A stretch of DNA of 34,000 nt, from positions 1 through 34,000 of the forward strand of contig NZ_LGHL01000093.1 in assembly GCF_001908205.1 (NCBI RefSeq), given 5' to 3'. The notes under the pieces are model-generated. The model saw only the letters and a list, made by a program, of their open reading frames with translations, did not search any database and was not told the DNA's origin. Shown in pieces: positions 31,137 through 34,000 of this stretch (within the stretch, counting starts at the first letter, position 1; the number at the start of each line of letters is the position of its first letter). Made by a program: the position numbers and the translations under genes. Source of the stretch: Bradyrhizobium sp. NAS80.1. GTDB taxonomy: Bacteria; Pseudomonadota; Alphaproteobacteria; Rhizobiales; Xanthobacteraceae.

Positions 31137-32660
31137 ATGCGCTTCACCGATTATCTGGACAAAGGCGTCTCGCTCGGTACTGAGGCGCCGTGCCTCACGA
31201 TGGACGGACGCGATCTCAGCTATGGCGAGGTGCAGCGGCTGAGCTACCGCATTGCGCGCGGGCTCGACCGGTCAGGCATTGCGCCCGGCGAAAAGGTCGC
31301 GATCCTGTCGGGCAACGATCCGCTCGCCTTCAGTTGCGTGTTCGGCATTTCGCGCGCCGGCGCGGTGTGGTGTCCGATCAATCCGCGCAACGAGGCTGCC
31401 GAAAACAGGTTCATTCTCGATCAGTTCGATTGCAGCCTGTTGCTGTTTCATTCGAGCTTCGCCGCAATGGTCGAGGCGGTGCGGCATGAACTGCCCAAGC
31501 TGCGCGTGCTGGTCTGTCTCGATCGCGAACTGCCGTTCGCGCCCTCCTTCGAGCGCTGGCTCGATGGCCTTGCCGACGATTTCTATCGACGTGAGCCGGT
31601 CGACGATCTCGTGATGCTACCGGGCACCGGCGGCACCACCGGCAAGCCGAAGGGTGTGATGCTCTCCGGGCGCAACATCGAGGCGATGACCGCGTTGACG
31701 CTCATGGGCTACCCGTTCAGAGGCCGGCCCGTCTATCTTGCCTTGGCGCCGCTGACGCATGCCGCCGGCGTACTCTGCTTTCCGATCATGACGCTCGGCG
31801 GGCGCATCGTGATCATGTATCACCCTGATATCGGCGAGTTCCTGACGCTGATCGCGCGCCATCGCGTCACCCACACATTCCTGCCGCCGACCGTGATCTA
31901 CATGCTGCTGGACCATCCGCAGCTCGCCTCAAGCGATCTTTCCTCGCTCCAGTGCTTCTGGTACGGCGCCGCTCCGATATCCGCTGCGCGGTTGGAGGAA
32001 GCCTTGCAGCGGATCGGGCCGATGGCCCAGCTATTCGGTCAGACCGAGGCGCCGATGATGATCTCGATGTTGCCGCCCGACGGGCATTACAATCCGGACG
32101 GCAGCATCGCACGAGAGCGCCTCGCCTCCGCCGGACGGATCAGCCCGCTGGTGACCGCCGGCATCATGGACGGCGATGGCAATCTGCTGCCGACCGGGTC
32201 GCGCGGCGAAATCGTGGTGCGCGGTTCGCTCGTCATGGAGGGCTATTACAGGAATCCGGAAGCGACCGCCGGGGTCTCGGCGCATGGCTGGCACCACACC
32301 GGCGACATCGGTTATATCGACGGCGACGGCTATCTCTACATCGTCGATCGCGCCAAGGACATGATCATCACCGGTGGCTTCAACGTCTACTCGATCGAGG
32401 TCGAGAACGCGTTGCGCGCCCACGAGGCGGTGCAGGATTGTGCGGTCATCGGGCTGCCTGATCCGAAGTGGGGCGAACGGATCGTGGCCGTGGTGCAGCC
32501 GCGGACCGGCCATCGGATTGACCCAGTGGCGCTCGCCGCCTTCGTCAAGGGACAGATCGGCAGCGTCAAGACGCCGAAGCAGATCGAAGTCTGGGACGAT
32601 CTTCCGCGTTCCAAGGTCGGCAAGGTCCTGAAACCCGATATCCGCGCGCGACTGACCTGA
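31137..32660 (+). CDS. AMP-forming acyl-CoA synthetase / AMP-dependent ligase
   Basis: A 507-residue member of the acyl-adenylate family that activates a carboxylic acid with ATP and joins it to CoA. Motifs: P-loop GTGGTTGKPKGV (about 162-173), FGQTEAP, the adenylate motif HTGDIGYIDGDGYLYIVDRA with hinge KDMIITGGFNVYSIEVE, and the catalytic Lys in SKVGKVLK near the end. The chain preference (medium/long fatty acid, aromatic or terpenoid acid) cannot be read. GAGGG lies 6 bp upstream of the ATG. It lies 145 bp after the reductase pseudogene, across a nested palindrome, so it may have partly separate expression, though the common TetR-type operator probably controls it. Confidence 0.93.
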   Translation: MRFTDYLDKGVSLGTEAPCLTMDGRDLSYGEVQRLSYRIARGLDRSGIAPGEKVAILSGNDPLAFSCVFGISRAGAVWCPINPRNEAAENRFILDQFDCSLLLFHSSFAAMVEAVRHELPKLRVLVCLDRELPFAPSFERWLDGLADDFYRREPVDDLVMLPGTGGTTGKPKGVMLSGRNIEAMTALTLMGYPFRGRPVYLALAPLTHAAGVLCFPIMTLGGRIVIMYHPDIGEFLTLIARHRVTHTFLPPTVIYMLLDHPQLASSDLSSLQCFWYGAAPISAARLEEALQRIGPMAQLFGQTEAPMMISMLPPDGHYNPDGSIARERLASAGRISPLVTAGIMDGDGNLLPTGSRGEIVVRGSLVMEGYYRNPEATAGVSAHGWHHTGDIGYIDGDGYLYIVDRAKDMIITGGFNVYSIEVENALRAHEAVQDCAVIGLPDPKWGERIVAVVQPRTGHRIDPVALAAFVKGQIGSVKTPKQIEVWDDLPRSKVGKVLKPDIRARLT

Positions 32661-32673
32661 TCGAGCTTGCCTG

Positions 32674-32739
32674 CGCGCCTCGCGCCACGCGCAGGCGATT
32701 TGTTCGGTGCTCGCGCCGCCGTCCGCGTCGGCGGCTTAA
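32674..32739 (+). pseudogene. Fragment similar to the 3' end of ptsN
   Basis: Sixty-six bases encode RASRHAQAICSVLAPPSASAA-stop (split: RASRHAQAI, CSVLAPPSASAA), matching the ptsN end RASRDAQAI, YSVLALPPATAA at 20615-20680 with about 10 base differences by eye. No upstream ptsN-like sequence is present: the acyl-CoA synthetase stop is 14 bp away. A leftover of duplication or recombination. Confidence 0.5.
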
Positions 32740-32965
32740 GCCAGAGCGTGTACTCGCAAAGGCGCAGATGTCGGCTTTTGAGGTTAAGCAGAAATCTTAC
32801 GCTTGATCGGGATCGGGGATTTGCCGGTCTTGGACCCGAAGCGGACAAAGGCAACCTATGCTAGTGGCACAAACTGCGTGGGACACAGCGGGTCGAATAT
32901 CTCCCAAATGTCCAGGTTCGGTGCGGGTAGAGAACGGGTTCGCCTCAGTGGGGCCCGGAAGCTTC
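32740..32965. other. Gene-free stretch with remnant-like words
   Basis: No gene supported. It contains GGACCCGAAGCGGACAAAGG and TGGGACACAGCGGG, words that look like scraps of repeats; the second is distantly like the 21-bp repeats around the mrr remnant. Confidence 0.4.
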
Positions 32966-33235
32966 CTATTCAGCCGCGCGGCCGCCAGATGGCTGCGGAC
33001 CCGGAGAGACCGTCCCCGGAGGTCCGGGCTGCTCCGCGTGCTCCCACCGCGCCGCAAGCTGCATTATCTGCTTGAAATTGAGGATCGACTGCGACAGTTG
33101 GCCCTTTCGGATTATTATCGCCACATCGCGATCTTCGGGCAGCAACGCCATCGCTCTCGCGACCGCAGAGCGCAGTCTCATCACTCCGTGGTTGGCCAAG
33201 ACCACAATCTCTTCCGGGTCTAAGACTGCGGGCAT
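32966..33235 (-). CDS. Small hypothetical protein, 89 residues
   Basis: Starts MPAVLDPEEIVVLANHGV and ends in a Gly/Pro-rich tail. Not recognised. The first ~65 residues look like a compact alpha/beta protein with charged helices (SAVARAMALLPEDRDVAIIIR). ATG at 33235 follows GAGGACGGACA. It overlaps the end of the next minus-strand frame by 16 bp, suggesting translational coupling. No signal peptide or membrane segment. Confidence 0.45.
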   Translation of the reverse strand: MPAVLDPEEIVVLANHGVMRLRSAVARAMALLPEDRDVAIIIRKGQLSQSILNFKQIMQLAARWEHAEQPGPPGTVSPGPQPSGGRAAE

Positions 33236-33480
33236 TGTCCGTCCTCATGCTGGCCGCAAGCCAGCAACCAGCCGTTGATGATTTCCCACTTGTCTCGCCC
33301 CCTCGCATGAAATTTCAGGAGCGGGGAGCGCTTGTCCTGTAGTTCGCAAAAGAAACTCAAAGTATCGCGGGCGGTGACTGCCCCACGATCGATTGGCCGA
33401 GCCTGAAGCCAACGCCGCCATTCGCGAATAATCAGCAGTTTGCGTTGGGTTTGATAAGTCGACGCGCGTCTCCGCCCCAT
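33220..33480 (-). CDS. Small conserved-looking hypothetical protein, 86 residues
   Basis: Begins MGRRRASTYQTQRKLLI. The pattern REWRRWLQARPID, then ARDTLSFFCELQDKRSPLL, then GRDKWEIINGWLL resembles a family of small uncharacterised proteins I associate with Bradyrhizobium; the conserved Trp residues and DKW motif make it likely real. Function unknown. Upstream of the 89-residue gene, overlapping it by 16 bp. Confidence 0.55.
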   Translation of the reverse strand: MGRRRASTYQTQRKLLIIREWRRWLQARPIDRGAVTARDTLSFFCELQDKRSPLLKFHARGRDKWEIINGWLLACGQHEDGQCPQS

Positions 33481-34000
33481 GAGGCAGGCCCCCGGAAGGT
33501 CTGTAAGTCGCGCTGGCTTTGATAGAAGGCTCTATTCGAGAGCGTTAGATAGGCATCCAGACGGTACCGGGCATCCGCCGTGCCGATGGCACCATCGAAC
33601 CCTCAATATGAACGAGAGACCTTAAGGTACTCTAAATCGGGATATGACGCTGTCGGATTTCGACAGACTGTATTCGCACCAGCATGACAGCGAGATCAGA
33701 ATTATTTCCGAATGCGTCGGCACGGCGCAAGTCCGGTCTCTCACGGTGGACGTGAGCGACTGCAAGTGTTGTCGCCATGGCGTGTGAACCCGGATGACGC
33801 GCAGCATTGTCACTTTGACGTGTGTCGGAGTGTCCGCATCTGGGCCCATCAGCGACGTACCGGCAGATCTAATTGAGGTCCGCTTACCGGGGGATTGTGT
33901 TGCAAAACTCGTTTCTGACTTGGGGCGAGCTTGGCTTTTGAGTTTCGGCGGTTTCTTTTGGTACGGGGTGCCGGCGGTTTCCGTTTTGCTTGTGCATTTC
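33481..34000. other. Gene-poor right edge with possible IS terminus
   Basis: About 520 bp without a well-supported gene. A 47-codon frame at 33644-33787 (plus) and a 75-codon frame at 33622-33849 (minus) overlap each other and lack ribosome binding sites or family similarity. From 33889 the sequence GGGGGATTGTGTTGCAAAAC resembles the terminal repeat of some IS elements (compare TGTTGCAAA of IS6-type ends). Any transposase would lie beyond the window. Confidence 0.35.

Noticed and set aside
33622..33849. 75-codon minus-strand frame and overlapping 47-codon plus-strand frame (33644-33787)
   Set aside because: Neither has a ribosome binding site, family similarity or operon context; at most one could be real.

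Overview
The window is high-GC DNA from an alphaproteobacterium, most probably Bradyrhizobium or a close relative. The basis is protein recognition, the rnd-lptC-lptA-lptB-rpoN-hpf-ptsN gene order, and several intergenic palindromes of a kind I associate with Bradyrhizobium chromosomes. No database search was possible, so the genus is an inference.

Layout. 1-562: decayed right end of an IS481-type insertion sequence sitting inside a palindromic repeat. 570-6663: housekeeping and envelope genes: queG and an FzlA-like GST (minus strand), uppP, a DprE1/DprE2-like pair, then a convergent NDUFA9-like gene (minus). 6815-8650: tRNA-Leu(CAG), then a small accessory patch with an Mrr-type restriction gene broken by an amber codon in its catalytic motif. 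8653-9924: MFS transporter (minus). 10200-12283: YadA-like trimeric autotransporter, also ended early by an amber codon, and a small exported protein. 12575-13935: a UbiA-type polyprenyl phosphoribosyltransferase fused to a degenerate HAD domain, with a frameshift near its end. 14052-20680: conserved block rnd, lptC, lptA, lptB, rpoN, hpf, ptsN. 20842-27963: winged-helix/TPR regulator followed by two classical autotransporters, each preceded by a copy of the same ~176-bp leader. 28058-32660: TetR regulator divergent from an SDR, a frameshifted saccharopine-dehydrogenase-like gene and an AMP-forming acyl-CoA synthetase. 32661-34000: gene-poor tail with a ptsN 3' fragment, two small overlapping minus-strand ORFs and a possible IS end.

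How the genes work together. UppP, the DprE1/DprE2 pair and the UbiA-type enzyme point to polyprenyl-phosphate chemistry, probably decaprenyl-phosphoryl-arabinose or a related lipid-linked pentose. LptC/A/B export LPS. RpoN and PtsN link nitrogen and phosphotransfer regulation, and a strong -24/-12 motif lies directly upstream of ptsN. Three surface adhesin-like proteins lie in two clusters, each with distinctive upstream DNA.

The most notable features are the duplicated autotransporter leader, which makes AT1 a potentially excisable cassette; three exact-period 11-bp repeats before the YadA-like gene; the sigma-54 motif before ptsN; paired TetR operators; and an unusually high density of gene-breaking lesions (six genes). 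Those lesions mean either real decay, on/off variation, or sequence errors.
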